Counted from the stretch's first letter, positions 52,145-61,731 are shown. The stretch is DNA of 64,000 nt from an uncultured Oscillospiraceae bacterium (GCA_910587465.1 CAJUMS010000001.1:69651-133650), one strand, 5' to 3'. Notes: generated from the letters alone by a model not told the origin. Program-made: numbers and translations.

Positions 52145-53106
52145 ACTCCGCTCTGATAATCGCTTTTCAGGCGGTTGTGATGTTCATACTGCTGGCGGTC
52201 GGGTATTTTCTGTATAAGAAAAGCCTCCTGGGCGACGAGGCAACGCAGCAGTTATCAAATATCGCGATAACGATAATCAATCCGATAGTTATCTTCAACG
52301 CCTATCAGACAGATTTCGACCCGTCACTGTTCAGAGGACTTATGTACGCACTTTTGCTGGCGTTCATAGCACAGATGATACTTGTAGGCTCGGCGTATAT
52401 CATGGTGCGCCCGAACCACAGGAGCGCCGAGATAGAGCGCTTTGCGCTGGGATACTCTAACTGTGCGTTTATGGGTATACCGCTTATTGAGGCGACGTTC
52501 GGCTCGGAGGGAGTATTCTACCTCACCGCATTTATCACGGCATTCAATGTGTTTATGTGGACGCACGGCGTGGTGCTTATGGGCGGTTCGGATGGCAAAA
52601 TACCCGCTAGGGAGCGCGCAATGGCGACAGCCAAAATACTGATATCGCCCGCGATACTGTCGATAGTGCTGGGGCTGGTGTTCTTCTTCACGGGGGTGAG
52701 ACTGCCGTCGATAATACAGCAGCCGCTCGACTACCTCGGCTCAATGAACACTCCTCTTGCTATGCTGGTTTCCGGCGCTACTATCGCCAAGGCGGGACTC
52801 CTTGACGGATTGAAAAACAAGCGCATATACTTTCTTCAGTCGTTTAAGCTGCTGATAGTGCCTATGCTGCTCGCTGCTCTGTATGTACCGATGGAGCTTT
52901 TCGGGGTGAGCCCGATAGTCGTTAACACGATAATACTTGCCGCGGCAGCGCCTACCGCATCCTCGACGATAATGTTTTCATACAAATTCGGCAGAGACGC
53001 CGGTTATGCCTCCAATCACTTCGCGATGTCAACAGTCGCGGGTATTGTCACGATGCCGCTCGTGCTGGCGTTTGCGCAGATGTTAGAACGGCTGTTTATT
53101 CCGTGA
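52141..53106 (+). CDS. AEC-family transporter
   Basis: 321 residues with about ten membrane helices in the auxin efflux carrier / malonate transporter family. Patterns include NPIVIFNAYQTDFD near helix 2, GYSNCAFMGIPLIEATFG and LPSIIQQPLDYLGSMNTPLAMLVSGA (in parts). Bacterial members move organic acids or related anions. It is coupled to bioY by overlap, and a secondary transporter of a biotin-related or dicarboxylic compound is conceivable. Confidence 0.85.
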   Translation: MNSALIIAFQAVVMFILLAVGYFLYKKSLLGDEATQQLSNIAITIINPIVIFNAYQTDFDPSLFRGLMYALLLAFIAQMILVGSAYIMVRPNHRSAEIERFALGYSNCAFMGIPLIEATFGSEGVFYLTAFITAFNVFMWTHGVVLMGGSDGKIPARERAMATAKILISPAILSIVLGLVFFFTGVRLPSIIQQPLDYLGSMNTPLAMLVSGATIAKAGLLDGLKNKRIYFLQSFKLLIVPMLLAALYVPMELFGVSPIVVNTIILAAAAPTASSTIMFSYKFGRDAGYASNHFAMSTVAGIVTMPLVLAFAQMLERLFIP

Positions 53107-53156
53107 TATGTGCAAAATCGCTAAATTCTTGTTGTAAAATTTGTGCGAAATTAGAG

Positions 53157-53185
53157 TTGAAAATTGCCGCGGAAAATGTTATAAT
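53157..53185 (+). promoter_or_regulatory. Promoter of an apparent small RNA
   Basis: TTGAAA (53157-53162), 17 bases, TATAAT (53180-53185). No credible ORF follows before the terminator at 53313. Confidence 0.7.
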
Positions 53186-53191
53186 TTAATT

Positions 53192-53344
53192 ACAATAAAT
53201 TTGCGAGATAGTATTGTAGCTTAATGCTTACATACTTCTTAATATATTTTCCCCAATTATTTTCAGTCTGATCTGTTTTCCCCAAACAGGTCGACAAGTT
53301 TGATTTGACTTTCCGCGGACACCCCCTTGTCCGTGGCTTTTTTT
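53192..53344 (+). ncRNA. Candidate small RNA with C-rich loops
   Basis: A unit of about 150 bases from a promoter to an intrinsic terminator, within the 450-base gap between the AEC gene and the ABC permease. It contains TTTTCCCC twice (53247-53254 and 53276-53283). The second is presented in the loop of a 9-bp hairpin, GATCTGTTT-TCCCC-AAACAGGTC (53270-53292). The terminator stem CCGCGGACA / TGTCCGTGG (53313-53336) also has a C-rich loop and eight T after it. Unpaired UCCCC motifs are typical of Firmicute small RNAs that bind ribosome sites. No known family could be assigned by eye. Confidence 0.6.
53313..53344 (+). terminator. Terminator of the small RNA
   Basis: A 9-bp stem with one G-U pair, CCCCCT loop and T-run. 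Confidence 0.85.
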
Positions 53345-53352
53345 ATAATAAT

Positions 53353-53384
53353 ATCCCCGTCGAAGCGTTTGCCTTGACGGGGAT
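53353..53384 (-). terminator. Hairpin, possible terminator of the ABC operon
   Basis: The 9-bp stem ATCCCCGTC / GACGGGGAT with a 14-base loop. On the minus strand ATTATTATA follows. It lies 170 bases after the permease stop. Nothing else is seen between 53385 and 53556. Confidence 0.4.
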
Positions 53385-53556
53385 TGTAGATTTGCGGAAA
53401 AGTTGTTTTGACCCGCATTTCCGAATTAGTAATAGTTGTTTAGTGGTTGATATTGTAAATAAACTCGCCTATATCCGAGCCTACTGTTGTACCGGATATA
53501 TGGAAAAGAGTACGCAAATAACATAATAAAAACGCCGTGTGACTGCCTTAAAATTA

Positions 53557-54453
53557 TCAGAACTCAGGACGTTCCTCCTCGGTATTGTCGATCTTCTTTG
53601 CGTTGAGCACTCCAAGCGCAAGGAAGAACATCAGCACCGCCACCACAAGCGAAATCGCCATGCCGACTATAATGCTCGGCATACTTCCCGACAGATCAAA
53701 GCCCTCCATTATCATGTAATTCGGCAGGGTTATAAGCGTGAAAGGATTGTAGTCGATAAGCCCCATGCCGTTGAATATAGACTGGAGGAACGACTGCCCT
53801 AAGAAAATGATTACCGTTGCCACACCGGGGCGAGAGGTACAAAGTCCAACGGACAAATACACGCAGGTCAGGAACAGCGTATACACAGCGTACATCAGAG
53901 TACACAGAAGCATAATCTCGCCCGAGACCTTATTGTTGGGGAAAAGCGCGTTGCAGAGCACTCCCACAACGGGAACGCTTACCGCCGTCACCGCGAACAC
54001 CGTCAGCGGATAGATAACGAACTTGGGGATAAGATAATTTTTATAATCCAGACCGCTGCACATCGGAACTATCATAGCGCGCTTTTTCTGCTCGCCGCCC
54101 GCAGCCGCAAGCAGCAGGAGCATAACGATAAGCATTGACATACCCGCAAAGCTCGCTATTGCTGTTGAGAAAATAGCGCCAGCGTCGGAATAGACCGCCA
54201 TTATCTCGTCCATTCCTATATTTCCGAACATCTCGCCGAAATCGCCGCTCATTCCTGCGGAAGCCGACGCGAATACGGTATTGCCCGAGCCACCTTCGGT
54301 AGAACCGTACACCATTTCCATCATTATTCCACCCATCTTGAATATTATCGGGCTTGACAGCGCGAACGAGAAAATCGCCGCTATTACCCCGAAGATCCTG
54401 CCCGTGCGGGTGAAATGCGCCCATTCCTTCTTAAAGCTGTACTTCAACTGCAT
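53557..54453 (-). CDS. ABC-2 type permease
   Basis: 298 residues. A soluble N-terminus (MQLKYSFKKEWAHFTRTGR) precedes a first helix and about five more after an extracellular Met/Gly-rich loop. The start at 54453 lies one base after the ATPase stop, with AAAGGTGG upstream; the longer frame starts in the ATPase gene. It is the membrane partner of the ATPase encoded just upstream. No substrate is evident. Confidence 0.85.
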   Translation of the reverse strand: MQLKYSFKKEWAHFTRTGRIFGVIAAIFSFALSSPIIFKMGGIMMEMVYGSTEGGSGNTVFASASAGMSGDFGEMFGNIGMDEIMAVYSDAGAIFSTAIASFAGMSMLIVMLLLLAAAGGEQKKRAMIVPMCSGLDYKNYLIPKFVIYPLTVFAVTAVSVPVVGVLCNALFPNNKVSGEIMLLCTLMYAVYTLFLTCVYLSVGLCTSRPGVATVIIFLGQSFLQSIFNGMGLIDYNPFTLITLPNYMIMEGFDLSGSMPSIIVGMAISLVVAVLMFFLALGVLNAKKIDNTEEERPEF

Positions 54454-54454
54454 A

Positions 54455-55345
54455 TCAGCCCACCACCTTTCTGAAAACTTCCTCAAGCGTCGCCGTGCCG
54501 ATATTGAAGTTCTCCGCGACTATATCGTTATTCGCAAGCAGGCGCATAAGCCGTCTTGCGGTCTCTTCGGCGTTGTCCGTACCGAAACGGAACATTCCCG
54601 TTTCATTGTCGAACTCCGCTCTTGCGAAATCCGCCTTCAGCAGCGTAAGTTTGCTCTCCTGCGTGAGATTTCTCACCTTCAGATTGACGATATCGCCGCC
54701 GTACTTGCGCATTATCGCGCCGATCTCGCCCTCCTCGGCGAGCACGCCGCCGTTCATAATGCCGATACGGTTAGCAACACGCTCGACGTCGGACAGAATG
54801 TGCGTCGACAGAACGATGGTACACCCCATCGACTTCAGCCTGTTAATGATATTTATGACCTCGACGCGTCCCTGCGGATCGAGCGCGGAGGTAGGCTCGT
54901 CGAATATCAGCAGCTCGGGATTGCGGAATATCGCCGCGCCCATGCCGAGCCTCTGCGTCATACCGCGCGAAAAGCCCTTTGTGCGCCTGTCAGCCGCGTC
55001 GCGCAGACCCACGATATCGAGCACCTCCTCGGTGCGCCTGGAAATATCGCCGTCATAACCCGCGCACGCAGCGATATATTCCAGATACTCCCTCGCGGTC
55101 ATATATCCGAAAATTGTCGGGCTTTCGGGAAGATAACCTATCTTTATCTTCCGCTCGCCGTCTCCGAGCATGATATCGCCCTCGTCCTTGGGAATAACGT
55201 TTGCGATGATGTTCATCGTCGTTGTCTTTCCGCAGCCGTTGCGCCCGAGAAAGCCGTACACGTCTCCGTCGTTGATATCCATATTCAGCCCGCGGAGCAC
55301 GGGGAATTGCTTATAGCTCTTTTTCAGGTTCCTTATACTAACCAT
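54455..55345 (-). CDS. ABC transporter ATP-binding protein
   Basis: 296 residues. Walker A is GRNGCGKTTTMNI (about 36-48), the signature is SRGMTQRLGM and Walker B is LLIFDEPTSALDP. The C-terminal 80 residues form the extension usual in ABC-2 exporter ATPases of the CcmA/drug type. The ATG at 55345 is preferred to in-frame codons upstream because AGAGGA precedes it. A consensus promoter lies about 50 bases upstream. Confidence 0.93.
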   Translation of the reverse strand: MVSIRNLKKSYKQFPVLRGLNMDINDGDVYGFLGRNGCGKTTTMNIIANVIPKDEGDIMLGDGERKIKIGYLPESPTIFGYMTAREYLEYIAACAGYDGDISRRTEEVLDIVGLRDAADRRTKGFSRGMTQRLGMGAAIFRNPELLIFDEPTSALDPQGRVEVINIINRLKSMGCTIVLSTHILSDVERVANRIGIMNGGVLAEEGEIGAIMRKYGGDIVNLKVRNLTQESKLTLLKADFARAEFDNETGMFRFGTDNAEETARRLMRLLANNDIVAENFNIGTATLEEVFRKVVG

Positions 55346-55395
55346 TCTATCATCAGTCCTCTCTGCTGTTAATATTGTGTATGTCCCGTATGTAC

Positions 55396-55424
55396 AATAT
55401 AACACATATCTCTGTGTTTGTCAA
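55396..55424 (-). promoter_or_regulatory. Sigma-A promoter of the ABC operon
   Basis: On the minus strand TTGACA (55424-55419), 17 bases, TATATT (55401-55396). Confidence 0.8.
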
Positions 55425-55458
55425 TAGGTTTTTTAAAATTTTTTCATTTTTTTAGCTC

Positions 55459-55487
55459 TTTACATTATGCTCATTTTGTGATACAAT
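55459..55487 (+). promoter_or_regulatory. Promoter of the HAD gene
   Basis: TTTACA (55459-55464), 17 bases, TACAAT (55482-55487). The leader to the TTG start would be about 11 bases. Confidence 0.65.
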
Positions 55488-55504
55488 ATAATTGGGTGAT
55501 TATT

Positions 55505-56053
55505 TTGAACAAAAAGTTTTACATATTCGACTTAGACGGAACATTATGCGACAGCATGGGACTGTGGAGAGCGGAAACGGCACACATTGACAACTTCCGA
55601 GATTTCGAGCTTATGGAGTCTGCTTACATCAAAATGCGGGAGCACTACCGAAACGACGTAAATTTAAAGGACGGCGTTCGGGAGTTTCTGGAGAAGTCGC
55701 GCGACGAGGGCGTTAAGATGTGCATAGCCACGGGAACGCGCCGCGACGTTGCCGATCCGTTTCTTCAGCGGACGGGGATAATGGAGTTTATGGAGTTCTT
55801 TATCGACTGCCACGAGGTCGGGCGATTCAAGGAGCATCCCGACATCTATCTGCAGTCGGCGGAGCGTCTCGGCGCGGATATATCGGAGTGCGCGGTGTTC
55901 GAGGACTCGGATTACAGCGCGAAAACGGCAAAGCGCGCGGGATTTTACGTCGTTGGCATAATCGATGAGGTGACTTGTACGGAGGGCGACGTGCGCGATT
56001 TCTCCGATATCGCCGTAAAAGACTGGAAGGAGCTTGATCTTACATATGTATGA
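55505..56053 (+). CDS. HAD-family hydrolase (beta-phosphoglucomutase/phosphatase type)
   Basis: 182 residues starting at TTG 55505; earlier in-frame codons lie in the promoter. HAD motifs: FDLDGTLCDS (I), ATGTRRDV (II) and EDSDYSAKTAKRAG (IV), with a small helical cap between. It should be a phosphatase or mutase acting on a small phosphorylated metabolite. Length and motif IV resemble phosphoglycolate-phosphatase-like members. It is monocistronic and followed by the purD promoter. Confidence 0.85.
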   Translation: MNKKFYIFDLDGTLCDSMGLWRAETAHIDNFRDFELMESAYIKMREHYRNDVNLKDGVREFLEKSRDEGVKMCIATGTRRDVADPFLQRTGIMEFMEFFIDCHEVGRFKEHPDIYLQSAERLGADISECAVFEDSDYSAKTAKRAGFYVVGIIDEVTCTEGDVRDFSDIAVKDWKELDLTYV

Positions 56054-56091
56054 CATTTGGGCAGCGTCAGCATGTGGATAAAGCGCAACGC

Positions 56092-56120
56092 TTGCAATTA
56101 CCGCTGTATAGTGGTATAAT
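56092..56120 (+). promoter_or_regulatory. Promoter of purD
   Basis: TTGCAA (56092-56097), 17 bases, TATAAT (56115-56120). Confidence 0.75.
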
Positions 56121-56151
56121 AATAGTATAAAGCAACGAAAGGACGTATTTT

Positions 56152-57420
56152 ATGAATATTTTAATTGTGGGCGGCGGCGGTCGTGAACACGCAATAGCGG
56201 CGGCGCTGGCAAAGTCGCCGAAAGTGGATAAGCTGTACTGCGCTCCGGGAAACGGCGGTATTTCGGCGCTCGCGGAGTGCTTTCCCGTAAAAGCGACCGA
56301 TATTGACGGTATGGTGGAGCTCGCGAAAAAGGTGAACCCCGATTACGTTTTCGTAGCGCCCGACGACCCTCTGGTAATGGGTATGGTCGACAGAATGGAA
56401 GCGGAGGGCTTTAAGACGTTCGGACCACGCGCAAACGCCGCTATTCTCGAAGGAAGCAAGTCGTTCTCCAAGGGACTGATGAAGAAGTATGGCATACCGA
56501 CCGCGGCGTATGAGGTGTTCACCGACGAGGACAAGGCGATAGAGTACATAAAGTCGCAGAACAGCTACCCCGCTGTTATCAAGGCGGACGGTCTGGCGCT
56601 AGGCAAGGGCGTTATTATCGCAAAGGATTTCGAGGAGGCTAAGGCGGCTGTCCACTCTATGCTCGTCGACGGAAAGTTCGGCAAGAGCGGCTCGGAGATA
56701 GTTATCGAGGAGTTTATGGACGGCACGGAGGTCACGGTGCTGGCGTTCACGGACGGCAAAAGCGTAAAGCCTATGATATCGTCTATGGATCACAAGCGCG
56801 CCTACGACAACGACGAGGGTCTCAACACGGGCGGAATGGGCACGATAGCGCCCAATCCCCTGTACACCCCCGAGATAGCCACAGAGTGCATGGAAAAGAT
56901 ATTCATCCCGACTATCAAGGCTATGAGCGCGGAGGGCAGACCGTTCAAGGGTTGTCTGTACTTCGGGTTAATGCTCACGTCTAAGGGAGCGAAAGTTGTC
57001 GAGTACAACTGCCGTTTCGGCGACCCCGAAACACAGGTAGTTCTTCCGCTGCTGGAAACGGACTTGGCGGAGATAATGGAGGCTATCACCGAGGAACGCC
57101 TCGGCGGGCTGGATATAAAGTGGAGCGATAAGTCCTGCGCGTGCGTTGTAATGGCGAGCGGCGGCTATCCCGAAAAGTACGAGACTGGCAAGCCGATAAG
57201 CGGTCTGGACGAAAAGGGGCAGACTGCCGGCGCGTATGTATATCACGCCGGCACTAAGCTCGAGGGCGGAAAATACCTCACCGCGGGCGGACGTGTTCTC
57301 GGAATTACTGCGACAGGCGACAGATTAGAGTCGGCGCTGGACAGCGCGTATAAGGCGGTTGAGGGTATCGACTTTGAAAAGGCGCATTACAGAACCGATA
57401 TCGGTAAGAAAGCGTTATAA
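56152..57420 (+). CDS. purD: Phosphoribosylamine-glycine ligase
   Basis: 422 residues, the normal length. The opening VGGGGREHAIAAALAKSPKV is characteristic, then an ATP-grasp domain (VIKADGLALGKGVIIA; YFGLMLTSKGAKVVEYNCRFGDPE in parts). It joins glycine to phosphoribosylamine in purine synthesis. The other pur genes are absent nearby, so purD stands alone here, followed at 2 bases by an RNA methyltransferase gene. Confidence 0.97.
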   Translation: MNILIVGGGGREHAIAAALAKSPKVDKLYCAPGNGGISALAECFPVKATDIDGMVELAKKVNPDYVFVAPDDPLVMGMVDRMEAEGFKTFGPRANAAILEGSKSFSKGLMKKYGIPTAAYEVFTDEDKAIEYIKSQNSYPAVIKADGLALGKGVIIAKDFEEAKAAVHSMLVDGKFGKSGSEIVIEEFMDGTEVTVLAFTDGKSVKPMISSMDHKRAYDNDEGLNTGGMGTIAPNPLYTPEIATECMEKIFIPTIKAMSAEGRPFKGCLYFGLMLTSKGAKVVEYNCRFGDPETQVVLPLLETDLAEIMEAITEERLGGLDIKWSDKSCACVVMASGGYPEKYETGKPISGLDEKGQTAGAYVYHAGTKLEGGKYLTAGGRVLGITATGDRLESALDSAYKAVEGIDFEKAHYRTDIGKKAL

Positions 57421-57422
57421 TA

Positions 57423-58538
57423 ATGATATATAATTACGTTGCTCCCTGCCATTTCGGTCTGGAGAAAACATTAACATTTGAAATAAAAAAGATCGGCGGC
57501 GAAAACGTCCGCGCGGAAAACGGCCGAGTATTCTTCTCGGGCGGCGCGGAGGTCTGCGCCAAGGCTAATGTGTTCCTGCGCACTGCGGAACGCGTCTGCG
57601 TGGTGCTCGGTCAGTTCCGCGCGACAACGTTCGACGAGTTGTTCGAGGGAATTCGCACGCTGCCGCTGTCGGAGTTTATCGGAAAAACCGATAAGTTCCC
57701 GAATAACGGTCACTCGCTGAATTCCAAGCTGGCAAGCATTCCCGCAATACAAAAGATCGTGAAGAAGGCAATGGCGGTCAATCTCGGCAAGGCTTACGGC
57801 ATGGTCGTAATGCCAGAGAGCGGCGCGGAATGCCGTATACGTTTCTCGCTTATGAAGGACACGTTCACGCTTATGCTCGATACGAGCGGACAGGGGCTGC
57901 ACAAACGCGGCTACCGCCGCGACAGCAACACCGCGCCTATTCGTGAAACATTGGCGGCGGGTATAGTCGATATCGCGAGAGTACGGGCGGGAGACACTGT
58001 ATGCGACCCGTTCTGCGGCTCGGGGACCCTGCTGATAGAGTCGGCAATGAAAGCGTTGGATATCGCCCCGGGACTGAAACGCCGCTTTGACGGCGAGCAT
58101 ATGAAGTTCCTCACCGAGAGCGTGTGGATTACAGCTCGCGAGGAGGCACGTTCCCTTATTAAAAAGGACGGAGAATTCCGCGCGGTCGGTTTTGATATCG
58201 ACAAAGAATGCGTGGAATTAACGGCGGCGAACGCAAAAATAGCAGGCGTCGACGAATATATTACCGTCGAGAGGCGGGATATACGCGATTTCGTCTGTCC
58301 CGATGGCGCTTTGAAAATACTCACCAATCCCCCCTACGGAGAGCGAATGCTCGAAATATCCGAGGCACGGGAGATATACAAGACTATGGGCGAAAGACTT
58401 CTTCCTCTGAACGGGAATCAGCTTTACGCGATAACCCCCGATGAAGAATTCGAGAATATATTCGGAGCTAAAGCCGACAAAAACAGAAAGCTCTACAACG
58501 GAATGATGATGTGCAGATTATATTCATATTTCAGGTGA
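57423..58538 (+). CDS. THUMP-domain RNA methyltransferase (RlmL/YpsC-like)
   Basis: 371 residues. The N-terminal half is a THUMP RNA-binding domain. The C-terminal half is a Rossmann methyltransferase with FCGSGTLLIES (motif I) and the catalytic LTNPPYGERM (NPPY type, N-methylation). Members methylate a guanine N2 of 23S rRNA. The start is an ATG 2 bases after the purD stop; it is probably co-transcribed with purD. The final residues are normal for the family. Confidence 0.92.
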   Translation: MIYNYVAPCHFGLEKTLTFEIKKIGGENVRAENGRVFFSGGAEVCAKANVFLRTAERVCVVLGQFRATTFDELFEGIRTLPLSEFIGKTDKFPNNGHSLNSKLASIPAIQKIVKKAMAVNLGKAYGMVVMPESGAECRIRFSLMKDTFTLMLDTSGQGLHKRGYRRDSNTAPIRETLAAGIVDIARVRAGDTVCDPFCGSGTLLIESAMKALDIAPGLKRRFDGEHMKFLTESVWITAREEARSLIKKDGEFRAVGFDIDKECVELTAANAKIAGVDEYITVERRDIRDFVCPDGALKILTNPPYGERMLEISEAREIYKTMGERLLPLNGNQLYAITPDEEFENIFGAKADKNRKLYNGMMMCRLYSYFR

Positions 58539-58548
58539 CCGATAAATC

Positions 58549-60714
58549 ATGAAGAAAAGAAGCAAACCGATCTTCAGCGGCGCGGAGATACTCGCGTCAC
58601 TGGTCTATCTCTGCGCATTGAGCGCGGGGCTGATGTATGTACTGTGCCGTGACTATATGTTCGTCTGCACGGTAATAATGACGGCGGTGTCTTTCGGCGT
58701 TTATATGATATTTTACGCACTGCGGAGAAAAAAAGCACTTTCTCTGCTGGCTTTTATTGTGCTTTTCATGACAGTTTACGCAGTCTGCAGAATTGTGGGC
58801 AATCCTTACAGGTCGCCGTCGTTTTATGAATTCATCTTTAACGCATCTGATTTTTTTGACCCTGCGCTCGCAGGAATGACGATACTGCTCTGTTCGCTTA
58901 TCATCGGGTTTCCGATCTGCTACTTCACAACATATCTTCCGCGTCCGAGCTTTCTGCTGCTGCCGTCGTTTGTTCCGCTTATTTTGGCGGCAAGACTTGT
59001 GGGCAGAATTCCGCTCGGACTGTTAGTGTTTATTGCAGTCGGGTATATGCTGGCGGCGTTCGGAATAGCAAGACCCGAGTATCCTGCGGATAACGCTTAT
59101 GTAGACGACAAACGTGCGCATATCGAGCGTGTTGCCGCGATCGGAATGGCAGGAGTAATAGCAGCGGCGCTGCTTACGGTAATACCGCGCAATGATTACA
59201 CTCCAATGATACGCTATCTCGAAGAGTTAACAAAGCGCACCTCCGCTTACGGCAGACGTGTTCTGAGCGAATTCACGGAAAGCTCGACCCCGAACCGCGG
59301 CAACAATATTCCCTCGGACAACGCTCTCTTTATAGTATTTACCAACTCCCCGAGAAATGTGAGCCGTCAGTCGTTCGACGTGTACGAGGGCGACGAGGGC
59401 TGGACATTCAACAGCGACTTCTCGAGGGGATATGACAACTGGGAGAAACACAGAAGCAGACTGAATATAAACAAACTGATCTCCGACCTGAAAAAAGGCG
59501 CAAATAACGGAAAGCTGGAAAAATACAGCGAAGAGCTCAACAAGCTGGAAGATGTCCCCGAGATATACTCCCTCGCCTCGGCGCAAATGACGATACGCAT
59601 TGTGGACGGCAGCTCTACGAGCGTAATCATGCACCCCTCGGAGACGATAAACGTAAACGTTACATCTTCCGCCAGCACACCTCCGAACACCTACCGCAAC
59701 GCCGTTGACGAGATATTCACCGAGAAGCCGATGCCAAGAAACGCGGCATATGTCGCGAATTATTATTACAATCAGCCTAACGAGCAGTTCCTTAAAATGC
59801 TGGAGAAAGTAGATCTAAATACCCTGCTGGACGACGCTGCCGAGGAAGGCGTTATCGAAAGCGCGGTCCGCGACGAGTTTGTAAGCGAAAGCAGGAACGC
59901 CATAGCATACTATAAAGCGGGGCTGGACGGCAGTATCACCGACGAGATACAGACCGTCGCCGATGAGATAACCGCAGGGCTTACCAATGACTACGAAAAA
60001 GCTATCGCCATTGAAAAATGGTTCGGTGACGCGGGCTTCACATACGATCTGGGCTTTGTTCCCGAGAGAGCCGAGGCGGATTATTTCATGTTCGACAGCC
60101 GCCGCGGTATCTGTACCGATTTCGCTACGGCAAGCACACTTTTGCTCCGCGCTGCGGGAATACCCGCAAGATATACCGAGGGATTTGTTCTCCGCGATGA
60201 CGCAATGGACTCGTACGGACGCTACGTTGTCACCGAGGAGCACGCGCACGCCTACTCCACCGCCTTTATCGAGGGCTACGGCTGGCTCGAGATAGACGGC
60301 ACGAAATACGCGCCCATAGGCAGTATGAGCGGGCAGATTACTCGCATGCTGACTATAATCATAATATCGGGTGTTATTCTGACTGTCATTGCGGTCGTTT
60401 TCCACAGACAGCTTTCCGAACTGTGCTTTGCCGCAGTCTATCGGCTGAGGAGCGGAAACGGTAAAATACGCGCGGTGTATCTGAGGACACGCAGGCTGGC
60501 CTGCAATATCGCCGAGACCGACCCCGGGAGCACCACCGCGGAGGAGGTGCGCGATATAATCTCACGCACTCTATCCCTTGAAGATGAAGCAAGCGAAATA
60601 ACAAACGCGGCAAACAAGCTGTTCTACGGCACGGGAACACCCGACGCCGACGTGAAAAAGCTGTACCGCGACTATAAGTCCATCTGTCGAATGAAAAGGA
60701 GCAGAAGAAAATGA
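58549..60714 (+). CDS. TgpA-like membrane transglutaminase-fold protein
   Basis: 721 residues. Five or six N-terminal membrane helices (to about residue 210) are followed by an extracellular region with a transglutaminase core, RGICTDFATASTLLLRAAG (Cys522) and EEHAHAYSTAFIEGYGWLEIDGT (His, Asp), then another helix (about 600-620) and a DUF4129-like cytoplasmic tail. TgpA-type proteins normally pair with DUF58 and MoxR-like ATPases; their biochemical role is unsettled. It overlaps the DUF58 gene by 4 bases. A MoxR gene is missing. Confidence 0.9.
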   Translation: MKKRSKPIFSGAEILASLVYLCALSAGLMYVLCRDYMFVCTVIMTAVSFGVYMIFYALRRKKALSLLAFIVLFMTVYAVCRIVGNPYRSPSFYEFIFNASDFFDPALAGMTILLCSLIIGFPICYFTTYLPRPSFLLLPSFVPLILAARLVGRIPLGLLVFIAVGYMLAAFGIARPEYPADNAYVDDKRAHIERVAAIGMAGVIAAALLTVIPRNDYTPMIRYLEELTKRTSAYGRRVLSEFTESSTPNRGNNIPSDNALFIVFTNSPRNVSRQSFDVYEGDEGWTFNSDFSRGYDNWEKHRSRLNINKLISDLKKGANNGKLEKYSEELNKLEDVPEIYSLASAQMTIRIVDGSSTSVIMHPSETINVNVTSSASTPPNTYRNAVDEIFTEKPMPRNAAYVANYYYNQPNEQFLKMLEKVDLNTLLDDAAEEGVIESAVRDEFVSESRNAIAYYKAGLDGSITDEIQTVADEITAGLTNDYEKAIAIEKWFGDAGFTYDLGFVPERAEADYFMFDSRRGICTDFATASTLLLRAAGIPARYTEGFVLRDDAMDSYGRYVVTEEHAHAYSTAFIEGYGWLEIDGTKYAPIGSMSGQITRMLTIIIISGVILTVIAVVFHRQLSELCFAAVYRLRSGNGKIRAVYLRTRRLACNIAETDPGSTTAEEVRDIISRTLSLEDEASEITNAANKLFYGTGTPDADVKKLYRDYKSICRMKRSRRK

Positions 60715-61652
60715 CGCATATTTCCGGTTATGTTCAAGCGCTGTTGTTTGCATCTCTTTTCATGATATTTATCAATGCAGATATAGGCTGGGCGCTGATC
60801 TATATTATCGGCGCGGCTGTCGTAACCTCGCTGACAACGTTTCTCATCTCCCGAAAGCGCTTTACGGTCAAATTGCGGGAATTCTCGGGGGTCTCCGAGT
60901 ATGGGAGGAGCGTCGGATTTGACGTTACGCTGAAAAAAATGGGCTTTTGCTTTATCCCTTATGTGGAGCTGTGCGTAAACGCCAACAGCTCGATACATTT
61001 AAGAACGTCTCTTCTGTTTCGCAGGACGGTGACGGTCGGAGGGAGCTTCCGCGCCTCGCACAGCGGATTGAACACAGTCACTCTGAGCGAGGTCATTATA
61101 AGAGATTTTTTGGGGCTTTTGCAGTTTAAGATACCCGTAGATCAGACCGCGCACATGGCGGTGCTGCCGCGTGTTATTGAATATGACGGACCCGACGTTC
61201 CGCCAAATCTCCTGCCGAGCGAAGAGGAGGACGTCGAGGAGGGTGTTGTCGTGCGGCAGGGCGGAATGCCGGGCTACGAGCATCGTGAGTATGTTGCGGG
61301 CGATTCGCCGAGACGCGTCAATTACAAGCTGTCGGCGAAGAAGCAGAAGCTTATGGTAAGGCTTGACGAGAGCAACGGTTACGCTACTACAAATCTCTAT
61401 ATAACCGAAAACGCACAGCCTGTCTGCTGCGACAAGGCATTTGCGCTGGCAAAAAGACTGATAATCCGCGGCGGAACGGTCAAAATAATCCATAAGGGCG
61501 AGGAACGCACCGCCGCGACTCCCGAAACCCTTGACAGAATGAGAGAGTGGCTGGCGTTCCGAGAGTACGCCGAGACCGAGGAGCCGTTCACTGACACGCT
61601 CCCCGCCGACGCAACAGTCATATTCTCGGGCAACGGGCAGATAGCCGTTTGA
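60711..61652 (+). CDS. DUF58-family protein
   Basis: 313 residues. Two N-terminal membrane helices (about 9-45) are followed by a soluble domain that contains the DUF58 block EHREYVAGDSPRRVNYKLSAKKQKLMVR (in parts, near residue 190-215), a degenerate vWA-like fold. DUF58 proteins pair with MoxR ATPases and TgpA. It overlaps the TgpA-like gene by ATGA. Function in cell-envelope maturation is inferred from the family only. Confidence 0.9.
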   Translation: MTHISGYVQALLFASLFMIFINADIGWALIYIIGAAVVTSLTTFLISRKRFTVKLREFSGVSEYGRSVGFDVTLKKMGFCFIPYVELCVNANSSIHLRTSLLFRRTVTVGGSFRASHSGLNTVTLSEVIIRDFLGLLQFKIPVDQTAHMAVLPRVIEYDGPDVPPNLLPSEEEDVEEGVVVRQGGMPGYEHREYVAGDSPRRVNYKLSAKKQKLMVRLDESNGYATTNLYITENAQPVCCDKAFALAKRLIIRGGTVKIIHKGEERTAATPETLDRMREWLAFREYAETEEPFTDTLPADATVIFSGNGQIAV

Positions 61653-61731
61653 TTTATTTGTACAATATTACCAAAAAAGCACTGTTAAATAGCAAAAATT
61701 CTCCAAATCCGTTTGATGCAAGGAAAAAATC

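Noticed and set aside
53305..53526. 73-codon ORF after the small RNA
   Set aside because: It starts inside the terminator arm and runs through another hairpin; no coding signals.
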